Assembly (NCBI GenBank): GCA_902780565.1
Contig: CACZGD010000001.1
Span: forward strand, 1 to 62,020
Origin: Oscillospiraceae bacterium
GTDB taxonomy: Bacteria; Bacillota; Clostridia; Oscillospirales; Acutalibacteraceae
DNA: 62,020 nt
Direction: 5' to 3'
Below the pieces are notes generated by a model that ran no database searches, had not been told where the DNA came from, and worked only from the letters and a program-made list of their open reading frames with translations. This document shows positions 55,608 to 62,020 of this stretch, one piece after another. The position numbers were made by a program, and so were the translations under genes. Position 1 is the first letter of the stretch, and the number at the start of each line of letters is the position of its first letter.

Positions 55608-56891
55608 ATGCTGCATTTCTCAAAGCACAAAACCGGCGCACTATGCGCGATGCTCGCGGCGCTTGCCATACTGCCGTGTTTCCCGTATGCGGCGACAGCG
55701 GCGGACCCGGACGAACCGAATGGGATCGCCGCGATTGATACAGGTCATGAAACCGGACGCCCGGTCGGGGACGTGGACGGAGACGACGCCGTTTCCGCTT
55801 CCGACGCGCGCGTTATCCTGCGCGCGGCCGTTTCATTGGATGCGATCCCGGAGTCGTCGCTCCCCTACGCGGACGTGAATGAAGACGGGGCGATCAGCGC
55901 CGCCGATGCGCGAGAGGCACTGCGCGTCGCCGTAGAACTGGACGAAGCGAAAGCCCACCGATATCTTTATGAGACTGCGGAGAAACCGACCTGCACCGAG
56001 ACGGGACGCATGACGGTCCGCTGTGAGGGCTGCGGCGTTTCACGAGAATTGCAGATCCCGGCGCTCGGGCACCGCTACCGCGACGAGGAGCTGCTGCCCG
56101 CAACCTGCACGTCCGACGGCAAAAACGTACGGGCGTGCGCGACCTGCGGCAACCGGATCGCGGTCACGCTGCCCGCAACAGGGCATCGCTGGCCGGTTCC
56201 CTCTGCCGCACAGCCGCGGGTATGCCTCAACTGCGGTCTGCTCACGGTTGGCTGGAACCTGATCGATGGGACGTGGACCTTCTTCAACAGCGACGGCACG
56301 CTGCCGGGCGGGGAAAGCGTGCAGTACAGCGACGGCGCATATCTGTATTGTTATAACGGCGTCCCGGATTCCAGCTACCGCGGCGTGCTTTATTCGGACG
56401 GAAAAAGCTGGATCGTGCGGGAAGGGATCGCGCAGGAAGTGATCACCGCCTACAACCGCACGCTGTACCGCGCCTTTCTTGCCGTTGACGACGCAACGAC
56501 GCCGGATATGACGATGGAGGAAAAGCTTTACGCCTCTTTCGTTTACGTCAAGACCGCCTATCGGGAGTACAATCCCCGGTCCCCGCATTATCTCGGGGAG
56601 GATTGGCCGATCCTGTACGCCAACGATATGTTCGTGGACGGCGGCGGGAACTGCTTCAGCTACGCGGCGGCCTTCGCGTTCATGGCAAAGGCGATCGGTT
56701 ATGAGAACGTCTACTGCTGCAACAGCGGCGGACACGGCTGGGCGGAGATCGACGGGTTGGTTTACGATCCCGAATGGAGCCGTTCGCATTCCTATTACAG
56801 CTATTATGGACTGAACTATTACGAGCAGACGGACGTCAACTACCGCGGCGCGATCGCGGCAAAGCTGCCGTGGATGTACGTTGAGATCTGA
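55608..56891 (+). CDS. Secreted dockerin-transglutaminase-like protein
   Basis: A 427-residue exported protein: signal peptide (cut near residue 31), a type I dockerin with two calcium loops (DVDGDDAVSASDARVILRA near 53 and DVNEDGAISAADAREALRV near 90), two Cys-rich CEGCG / CATCG repeats, then a transglutaminase-like domain with the triad Cys (GGGNCFSYAAAF near 350), His (GGHGWAEI near 378) and Asp (YDPEW near 387). Probably a cell-surface cysteine protease or cross-linker held by a cohesin. Good GGGAGG ribosome site. Confidence 0.88.
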   Translation: MLHFSKHKTGALCAMLAALAILPCFPYAATAADPDEPNGIAAIDTGHETGRPVGDVDGDDAVSASDARVILRAAVSLDAIPESSLPYADVNEDGAISAADAREALRVAVELDEAKAHRYLYETAEKPTCTETGRMTVRCEGCGVSRELQIPALGHRYRDEELLPATCTSDGKNVRACATCGNRIAVTLPATGHRWPVPSAAQPRVCLNCGLLTVGWNLIDGTWTFFNSDGTLPGGESVQYSDGAYLYCYNGVPDSSYRGVLYSDGKSWIVREGIAQEVITAYNRTLYRAFLAVDDATTPDMTMEEKLYASFVYVKTAYREYNPRSPHYLGEDWPILYANDMFVDGGGNCFSYAAAFAFMAKAIGYENVYCCNSGGHGWAEIDGLVYDPEWSRSHSYYSYYGLNYYEQTDVNYRGAIAAKLPWMYVEI

Positions 56892-56902
56892 TAATAAAAA
56901 AC

Positions 56903-56936
56903 AGGCAGTCGGGAATTGCCCCGGCTGCCGTTTTTC
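56903..56936 (+). terminator. Terminator between the dockerin gene and the kinase gene
   Basis: A GC-rich stem (GGCAGTCGGG / CCCCGGCTGCC) with TTTTTC on the plus strand, in the gap between convergent genes. Confidence 0.7.
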
Positions 56937-56937
56937 T

Positions 56938-58173
56938 TTATTTCTGTTTCTGGAAGCGAACGGTAAACACAGTTCCGTTCTCGGCATCGGACGTTACGGT
57001 CACGACCGCGCGCTGCGCTTCCGCCAACGATTTGCAGATCGCGAGCCCGAGCCCGTAGCCGGAGCCTGCCGTACGCGCTTTGTCCGAACGGTAAAACCGC
57101 TCAAAAATGTGCGGGAGATCCTCCTCCGGGATCGGCGCGCCCGTGTTATGCGTCACGAGGTAAACGGAATCCCTTTTCCGGTACAGCTCCACCTTGACCG
57201 TTCCGCCGAGACCCGCGTATTTGACCGCGTTGTCGATCAGGATGTGAATGATCTGATTGACCGCCGTGTAATCCGCCAGGATCGAAACGTTATGCTCGAT
57301 CTCGGATTCGATCGTGACGCCCGCCTCGAACGCGACCGGCTCGAACTGCAGAATGAGCTTGGTCGCGAGATCGGAGATCGGAACGTCAGTCTTCACGACC
57401 GCCGCTTTCATGTTCTCGCTCTTCGCAAGATACAGCATTTTATCGACCATGTCCTTCATGTGCGCGGCCTCTTCATTGGTCGATTCGATCCATTTGCGCT
57501 GGTCCTCGATCGTATCATGACTGTGCGAAAGCAGAATGTTGCTGTTCGCCAGGATCACGGTCAGCGGCGTTTTCAGCTCATGGGACGCGTCCGCGATGAA
57601 GTTCTGCTGCTGCGCCCACGCCCGCTCCACCGGCTTGATGAAGAGCGTAGCGAGCTTTGAGGTCACAAAGAACAGACCGAGCAGGATCACGACGAAAATC
57701 AGGCCGTCGTACAGCAGGACGTCCTTCAGGTAGTTATAATACGGCGTCGCGTCCGCGAACGCGATCCGCGTGCCGAGCTGCAGGTCTGTTTTGTAATAGA
57801 AAAGATTATACTTCAGGATCACGCCGAAGGTCGCGTTTTCCTTCATGACGTATGAGATCGAATTCACGAGCACGTCCTCTTCCATCCAGCCGTGGCCGGA
57901 ATCCACATAGGCGCGCGTTCCGCTCTGATTGATGCTGACGACGCAGATACTGCCGGGATCGAGCGCGTAGCTCTCGGAGGATTCGTCGCCACTGCCGACC
58001 TCGAAGGATTTGGACGCGTAATTCTCGGAGGAATAATTGCGCAGCGTGCTCTGCACGCTGGCCGTGATCCGGAAGAACAGGATCCCCGTGATCATGATAA
58101 AAAAGACGATCAGCACGACCGTGATGATCGTCATCCAAATCGTCATGAAACGGCGTCTGAGTTTTTTAAGCAT
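56938..58173 (-). CDS. Sensor histidine kinase
   Basis: A 411-residue membrane sensor with an N-terminal span (about 12-34), an outer sensing domain (36-155), a second span (about 165-185), and the cytoplasmic HK: H-box SHELKTPLTVILANS, N-box IHILIDNAVKYA, G-boxes ending GSGYGLGLAICKSL. The stimulus is unknown. Its gene overlaps the response regulator by eight bases, so the two are made together. Confidence 0.93.
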   Translation of the reverse strand: MLKKLRRRFMTIWMTIITVVLIVFFIMITGILFFRITASVQSTLRNYSSENYASKSFEVGSGDESSESYALDPGSICVVSINQSGTRAYVDSGHGWMEEDVLVNSISYVMKENATFGVILKYNLFYYKTDLQLGTRIAFADATPYYNYLKDVLLYDGLIFVVILLGLFFVTSKLATLFIKPVERAWAQQQNFIADASHELKTPLTVILANSNILLSHSHDTIEDQRKWIESTNEEAAHMKDMVDKMLYLAKSENMKAAVVKTDVPISDLATKLILQFEPVAFEAGVTIESEIEHNVSILADYTAVNQIIHILIDNAVKYAGLGGTVKVELYRKRDSVYLVTHNTGAPIPEEDLPHIFERFYRSDKARTAGSGYGLGLAICKSLAEAQRAVVTVTSDAENGTVFTVRFQKQK

Positions 58174-58846
58174 CCTTTTTGACCCCTAACCGGTACCCGA
58201 TTTTTCTGAGGGATACGATCTCCACATCGGTTCCGATGAAATCCAGCTTTTTGCGCAGGAAGGAAATATAGACCTCCACGTTGTTGTCAACCGCGTTGGA
58301 ATCATATCCCCAGACCTTGACGATCAGATCGTCCTTTGTTGTGACGTTCTGATTGTTCCCGAGCAGGATCTTCATGATTTCGAATTCCTTGAAGTTCAGA
58401 TGCACGCTCTTATCGCCGCAGCTCAGATCGCAGGTGGAGAGATTCAGGACCAGATCCCCGAATTCCACCGTGTCCATCACGACCTCGCCCTGTCTGCGCG
58501 TCAGCGCGCGCACACGCGCCAGCAGCTCGTCCGGCGAAAAGGGCTTCGTCATATAATCATCCGCGCCGGCGTCCAGCCCCTTGACCTTGTCCGAGATCTG
58601 ATCCTTCGCGGTCAGCATCAGGATCGGGGTGGCGATCTTCTCCTTGCGCAGATTCTGGGCGACGTCGATCCCATTCATCTTCGGCAGCATCACGTCCAGA
58701 ATGATCACGTCATAAATGCTGCTCATCGCCATATCGAGTCCGTCGCGTCCGTCGTACGCGAGATCGACCATATACTTTTTTTCCCGCAGGATCTGCCCCA
58801 GCGCCTCCGCAAGGCGCCGCTCGTCCTCTACGACCAGGATCTGCAT
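58166..58846 (-). CDS. OmpR-family response regulator
   Basis: A 226-residue regulator: receiver (1-120) with phospho-acceptor Asp in DVIILDVMLPKMNG (about 51) and switch Lys in MTKPFSPDEL, and a winged-helix domain (about 130-224) ending FIGTDVEIVSLRKIGYRLG. It is the first gene of the two-component pair, with AAGGAG before the ATG. No target site is identified here. Confidence 0.95.
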   Translation of the reverse strand: MQILVVEDERRLAEALGQILREKKYMVDLAYDGRDGLDMAMSSIYDVIILDVMLPKMNGIDVAQNLRKEKIATPILMLTAKDQISDKVKGLDAGADDYMTKPFSPDELLARVRALTRRQGEVVMDTVEFGDLVLNLSTCDLSCGDKSVHLNFKEFEIMKILLGNNQNVTTKDDLIVKVWGYDSNAVDNNVEVYISFLRKKLDFIGTDVEIVSLRKIGYRLGVKKDA

Positions 58847-58909
58847 ATAACCGTTCTCCTTATTCTTGTTCGTTTGATCTCATTATCCGGCGCGGCCCTT
58901 AAATCATAC

Positions 58910-59467
58910 TTAATTCCCGGCATTTTTACGCTGCAGATACAGATAGGCTTTCAGCAGCGCCGTCTGGGTCTTGCCGTCGCAGATCTCCCCTGCCATGATC
59001 ATCTCCACCAGCCGCTCCAGCGGAATGGCCTCGGGGGCGATGAATTCGTCCTCATCCGGGTCCATTTCCCCAAAGGAAAGCCCGTCGGCGAGATAAACGT
59101 GGATCACTTCGTCCGAATAGGCACAGGTGGGATAAAACGCGCCGAGATCGACCCATTCGGCAGCGGTCGCGCCGGTCTCCTCCCGCAGCTCGCGCTTCGC
59201 GGCCTCCAGCGGGTCCTCCTCGCGGCTGTCCAGCTTTCCCGCCGGGACCTCCAGCAGCACCTTGCCGAAGGGATAGCGGAACTGCCGTACCATATAAACC
59301 CTGCCGTCGTCCGTGACCGGCACCACACAGGCCGCGCCGATATGCCGGATATACTCCCGGATCGCGGGCCTGCCGTTCGGCAGCTCCACATCGTCATAAA
59401 ACACGTGCAGGATCTTGCCGTTATAGATCTCATGCGCAAGGATCTGCTTTTCCGTCATGTTTTCCAT
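58910..59467 (-). CDS. NUDIX hydrolase, ADP-ribose pyrophosphatase type
   Basis: A 185-residue NUDIX enzyme. The box GKLDSREEDP...RELREETGA and a downstream substrate segment (GAFYPTCAYSDE) fit ADP-ribose diphosphatases, which split ADP-ribose to AMP and ribose-5-phosphate. The ATG at 59467 is preferred over a TTG at 59473 since GGAGAG is too close to the latter. A promoter lies at 59558-59586. Confidence 0.88.
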   Translation of the reverse strand: MENMTEKQILAHEIYNGKILHVFYDDVELPNGRPAIREYIRHIGAACVVPVTDDGRVYMVRQFRYPFGKVLLEVPAGKLDSREEDPLEAAKRELREETGATAAEWVDLGAFYPTCAYSDEVIHVYLADGLSFGEMDPDEDEFIAPEAIPLERLVEMIMAGEICDGKTQTALLKAYLYLQRKNAGN

Positions 59468-59557
59468 ATTCAAACTCTCCGTTTCCGTCTTTTTACAATC
59501 AGCGCGGCAGATGCAGGCAGCGCTCCGCGGCGCGTCATAAAGAACGTTTCGGTTCTT

Positions 59558-59586
59558 AGTATAAAAGCATTTTCACGGTTCGTCAA
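59558..59586 (-). promoter_or_regulatory. Sigma-A promoter of the NUDIX gene
   Basis: TTGACG, 17-base spacer, TATACT (59563-59558). A leader of about 85 bases starts with an AAGAAC-CGAAAC-GTTCTT hairpin. Confidence 0.65.
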
Positions 59587-59658
59587 GACTTGATTTGCAT
59601 GAAGGGCGGGAAATCGCACTGAAATCGCACAAAAACAAAAGCCGGACGCAAAAAACGG

Positions 59659-59688
59659 TTGACAAATCTCGCGCGAACATGCTATATT
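59659..59688 (+). promoter_or_regulatory. Sigma-A promoter of guaB
   Basis: Perfect TTGACA (59659-59664), 18-base spacer, TATATT (59683-59688), 29 bases before the ATG. Confidence 0.7.
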
Positions 59689-59717
59689 TAATAAAATATG
59701 CGAAAGGACTGATATCC

Positions 59718-61220
59718 ATGGCTTTTTATTATGCAGAGCCCTCCCACACCTTCAGCGAATATCTGCTTATTCCCGGGTATACGAGTGAAGATTGCATCCC
59801 CGCCAACGTCTGTCTGAAAACTCCGCTTGTCAAGTTCAAAAAAGGGGAAGAACCCGCGATCTCCCTGAACGTGCCCATGGTCTCCGCTATCATGCAGTCC
59901 GTTTCCAACGATACGCTTGCCATCGCGCTGGCAAAAGAGGGCGGCATGTCCTTCATCTACGGGTCCCAGACCATTCAGGATGAGGCCGCCATGGTCGCGC
60001 GCGTTAAAAACTACAAGGCCGGTTTTGTCGTCAGCGCCTCGAACCTGACGCCCGAAGACACGCTTGCCGACGTGATCGCCCTGAAGGAAAAGAACGGCTT
60101 CTCCACCATCGCGATCACCCACGACGGGACCTCCGGCGGCAAGCTGATGGGCATCGTCACCAGCCGTGACTACCGCGTTTCCCGCATGGACCCCTCGCTC
60201 AAAGTCAGGGAATTCATGACGCCGATCGAAAGACTCGTCACCGCCCCGCTCGGCACAAGCCTGAAGGTCGCCAACGACATCATCTGGGATCACAAGCTCA
60301 ATTCCCTGCCGATCGTGGACGATAACGGGAATCTGGTGTATTTCGTGTTCCGCAAGGACTACGACAGTCACAAGAACCATCCGAACGAGCTGCTGGACAA
60401 TGACAAGCGCTTCATGACCGGCGCCGGGATCAACACGAGAGACTATAAGGAGCGCGTGCCCGCTCTGGTGGAAGCCGGCGCGGACGTGCTGTGCATCGAC
60501 TCTTCCGAAGGGCACTCCTGCTGGCAGAAGCAGACCATCGATTTCATCCGGGAAAAATACGGCGATTCCGTCAAGGTAGGCGCCGGCAACGTGGTCGACG
60601 CGGCAGGCTTCCGCTTCCTTGCGGAGGCAGGCGCGGATTTCGTTAAGGTCGGCATCGGCGGCGGCTCCATCTGCATCACCCGCGAGACCAAGGGCATCGG
60701 CAGAGGGCAGGCCACCGCGATCATCGACGTGGTCAACGAGCGCAATAAGTATTACGAAGAGACCGGGATCTACGTCCCCGTTTGCTCTGACGGCGGCATC
60801 GTGCACGATTATCACATCACGCTTGCCCTTGCCATGGGCGCGGATTTCGTGATGCTGGGCAGGTACTTCGCCCGCTTCGACGAGAGCCCCACGAACAAGC
60901 TGATGATCAACGGCGCTTACGTGAAGGAGTACTGGGGCGAAGGCTCCAACCGCGCCAAGAACTGGCAGCGCTATGACCTCGGCGGCAGCTCCAAGCTCAG
61001 CTTTGAAGAAGGCGTCGATTCCTACGTGACCTACGCCGGTCCCCTCCACGACAACGTGGAAAAGAGCCTTTACAAGGTCAAGTCCACCATGTGCAACTGC
61101 GGCGTGCTCACGATCCCGGAGCTGCACGAAAAAGCCAAGCTCACGTTGGTCTCCGCCGTCAGCATCGTGGAAGGCGGCTATCACGACGTGACCCTGAAGA
61201 ATACCGAAAGCCGGAAATAA
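59718..61220 (+). CDS. guaB: IMP dehydrogenase of the Tritrichomonas-like clade
   Basis: A 500-residue enzyme that oxidises IMP to XMP, the first step to GMP. The barrel holds catalytic Cys319 in [15 protein letters not shown], and the flap pair Arg418-Tyr419 in NWQRYDLGG. The CBS pair lies at about 105-220. These positions and much of the sequence pattern match the protozoan Tritrichomonas foetus enzyme (as I remember it) rather than the usual bacterial motif GPGSICTTR. The ATG at 59718 is chosen because earlier codons overlap the promoter. It complements hpt at the other end of the window. Confidence 0.95.
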   Translation: MAFYYAEPSHTFSEYLLIPGYTSEDCIPANVCLKTPLVKFKKGEEPAISLNVPMVSAIMQSVSNDTLAIALAKEGGMSFIYGSQTIQDEAAMVARVKNYKAGFVVSASNLTPEDTLADVIALKEKNGFSTIAITHDGTSGGKLMGIVTSRDYRVSRMDPSLKVREFMTPIERLVTAPLGTSLKVANDIIWDHKLNSLPIVDDNGNLVYFVFRKDYDSHKNHPNELLDNDKRFMTGAGINTRDYKERVPALVEAGADVLCIDSSEGHSCWQKQTIDFIREKYGDSVKVGAGNVVDAAGFRFLAEAGADFVKVGIGGGSICITRETKGIGRGQATAIIDVVNERNKYYEETGIYVPVCSDGGIVHDYHITLALAMGADFVMLGRYFARFDESPTNKLMINGAYVKEYWGEGSNRAKNWQRYDLGGSSKLSFEEGVDSYVTYAGPLHDNVEKSLYKVKSTMCNCGVLTIPELHEKAKLTLVSAVSIVEGGYHDVTLKNTESRK

Positions 61221-61226
61221 TGATGA

Positions 61227-61268
61227 CGCCTGTGCGGCGCTTCCCTGCCGCACAGGCGCGTTCTTTTT
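61227..61268 (+). terminator. Terminator after guaB
   Basis: A 12-base perfect stem (CGCCTGTGCGGC / GCCGCACAGGCG) with an eight-base loop and a TTCTTTTT tail. Confidence 0.85.
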
Positions 61269-61386
61269 GCGCCCTCGGCTGTCTGAACGATTCGCTTCTC
61301 CGGGGCACGATCTTATGCCAATCGGCGGCTGATGCGAAACAAACGTAAAAAACTTTCAGAAATCTCCGTACTTCCGAAAATTATTA

Positions 61387-61415
61387 TTGACAACACCCGC
61401 GATTCATGCTATAAT
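61387..61415 (+). promoter_or_regulatory. Consensus sigma-A promoter of tRNA-Pro
   Basis: Perfect TTGACA (61387-61392), 17-base spacer, perfect TATAAT (61410-61415); transcription should begin near 61422. Confidence 0.8.
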
Positions 61416-61426
61416 GATTGAGCTTT

Positions 61427-61503
61427 CGGGGTGTGGCACAGTTTGGTAGTGCGCTTGGTTCGGGACCAAGAGGTCGTGGGTTCGAATCCCGTCACTCCGA
61501 CCA
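61427..61503 (+). tRNA. tRNA-Pro (CGG)
   Basis: A 77-base cloverleaf: acceptor CGGGGTG / CACTCCG, anticodon loop TTCGGGA (CGG), T arm GTGGGTTCGAATCCCGT and encoded CCA. Sequence composition changes just beyond its terminator, so it is a candidate integration site. Confidence 0.96.
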
Positions 61504-61504
61504 C

Positions 61505-61540
61505 AGACAGGATGACGAAATGTTGTCCTGTCTTTTCCTT
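61505..61540 (+). terminator. Terminator after tRNA-Pro
   Basis: AGACAGGA / TCCTGTCT stem followed by TTTTCCTTTTC, starting two bases past the CCA. Confidence 0.75.
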
Positions 61541-61784
61541 TTCAGCAAGGTTTTCCTGGGATTTCTGCGATCCGCAAATATGTGCGTTCCGGTTCCGTAC
61601 GAGTGCCATGACACACGGGGTATTTACCCTTTTGTCTTTTCGCCAACAAAGTCTTGCTCATTCTCCAACGCAAAAATAAACGTTGCGGACACCTGATTGT
61701 CACCATAAAGCCAATCCATTTTCAAACAGTTCTATCTAAGAAGCGACACTCACTTACATGGTAGTATTTTAGCGCTCATTATGT
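61541..61784. other. AT-rich intergenic stretch without a gene
   Basis: About 240 bases after the tRNA-Pro terminator, with base composition clearly more AT-rich than the rest of the window. I see no coding frame with a ribosome site, only a weak short inverted repeat (CAACG...CGTTG). It separates the core genome from the foreign-looking gene that follows. Confidence 0.5.
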
Positions 61785-61813
61785 TTGACTTATATCGAAA
61801 CATTTGTTATAAT
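61785..61813 (+). promoter_or_regulatory. Sigma-A promoter of the final partial gene
   Basis: TTGACT, 17-base spacer, TATAAT (61808-61813), 33 bases before the ATG. Confidence 0.65.
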
Positions 61814-61845
61814 TAAGAAAATTTTAGAGAAATGAGATTGCAATT

Positions 61846-62020
61846 ATGATTTACAAACTATTTTTTTCAAAATATGATACAGAAAAAGAATTACGCTTAC
61901 ACCAAAATAGTGCCCTCGCACTTGGTTTTGAAAGGCCATACACCGAATACAAAGAGATTAACGCTGCTTCATTGGAAGAAGCTATAAGTATTTTTCAAGC
62001 CAAATATGCAGATGAGCTCG
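61846..62020 (+). CDS. AT-rich unknown gene, N-terminal fragment
   Basis: The first 58 residues (starting MIYKLFFSKYDTEKELRLHQ) read from an ATG and run off the window. Charged, no signal peptide or span. Codons such as ATA, TTA and CAA are used far more than elsewhere in the window, consistent with recent transfer. Family not recognised. Confidence 0.6.
   Translation, partial: MIYKLFFSKYDTEKELRLHQNSALALGFERPYTEYKEINAASLEEAISIFQAKYADEL

Noticed and set aside
61504..62020. A direct repeat of the tRNA-Pro 3' end marking an island boundary
   Set aside because: I could not find a second copy within the window, so no attachment site pair is claimed.

Overview
The window reads as a chromosomal segment of an anaerobic, endospore-forming member of the Bacillota, class Clostridia, most likely a gut Oscillospirales-type organism (family not decided). 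The reasons are the sporulation genes (spoIVA, yabP, yabQ, yqfC, yqfD, a ylbJ-like gene, cotJA-cotJB-cotJC), an rnjA/gdpP/dnaB/tilS/hpt/ftsH core cluster, meso-diaminopimelate dehydrogenase, a dockerin-bearing secreted protein and a moderately high GC content with strong sigma-A promoters. Most genes lie on the minus strand and are tightly packed, often with 1-8 base overlaps. I see no rRNA, CRISPR array, transposase or prophage module.

Layout. 1-410: start of a membrane protein (cut by the window edge) and an independently transcribed 49-residue orphan microprotein. 499-10765: an eight-gene operon transcribed rnjA, gdpP, rplI, dnaB, tilS, hpt, ftsH, cyclophilin lipoprotein. 10871-13774: a sugar nucleotidyltransferase fused to a degenerate phosphohexomutase-like domain, divergent from rnhA. 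13822-19999: spoIVA (sigma-E promoter), copA with HMA domains at both ends, an AlkD-type repair gene, a DUF4190 protein, tRNA-Lys, secG and a small membrane protein. 20173-23827: nrdR, trmB (altered motif), a stand-alone Ala-tRNA editing protein, a phosphoesterase and tRNA-Gly. 23924-31634: a DHDPS-family lyase with a GH25 lipoprotein, the yabP-yabQ-divIC-S1 cluster, a KtrAB potassium system, cinA, ddh and dapB. 31703-34348: an SDR fused to a zinc finger, and pfkA.

34425-48110 looks like one very long transcription unit: HTH protein, BaiN-type flavoprotein, a second flavoprotein, GT2, DUF1858, trmK, Nif3-like, rqcH, FGGY kinase, araD, dnaE. 48218-54786: an XRE regulator, yqfC-yqfD (yqfD frameshifted here), ylbJ-like, NfeD-SPFH pair, polysaccharide deacetylase and cotJABC. 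54933-61503: hemolysin III/PAQR protein, dockerin-transglutaminase protein, a two-component system, a NUDIX hydrolase, a guaB of the Tritrichomonas-like clade and tRNA-Pro. From about 61540 to the end the DNA becomes clearly AT-rich and begins a foreign-looking gene, suggesting an island boundary at tRNA-Pro.

The points most worth a second look are the orphan microprotein at 261-410, the pseudo-phosphomutase fusion, the yqfD frameshift, the TrmB motif loss, the protozoan-like IMP dehydrogenase, the SDR-zinc finger fusion and the AT-rich junction after tRNA-Pro. I did not find a clearly new multi-gene defence or biosynthetic system.
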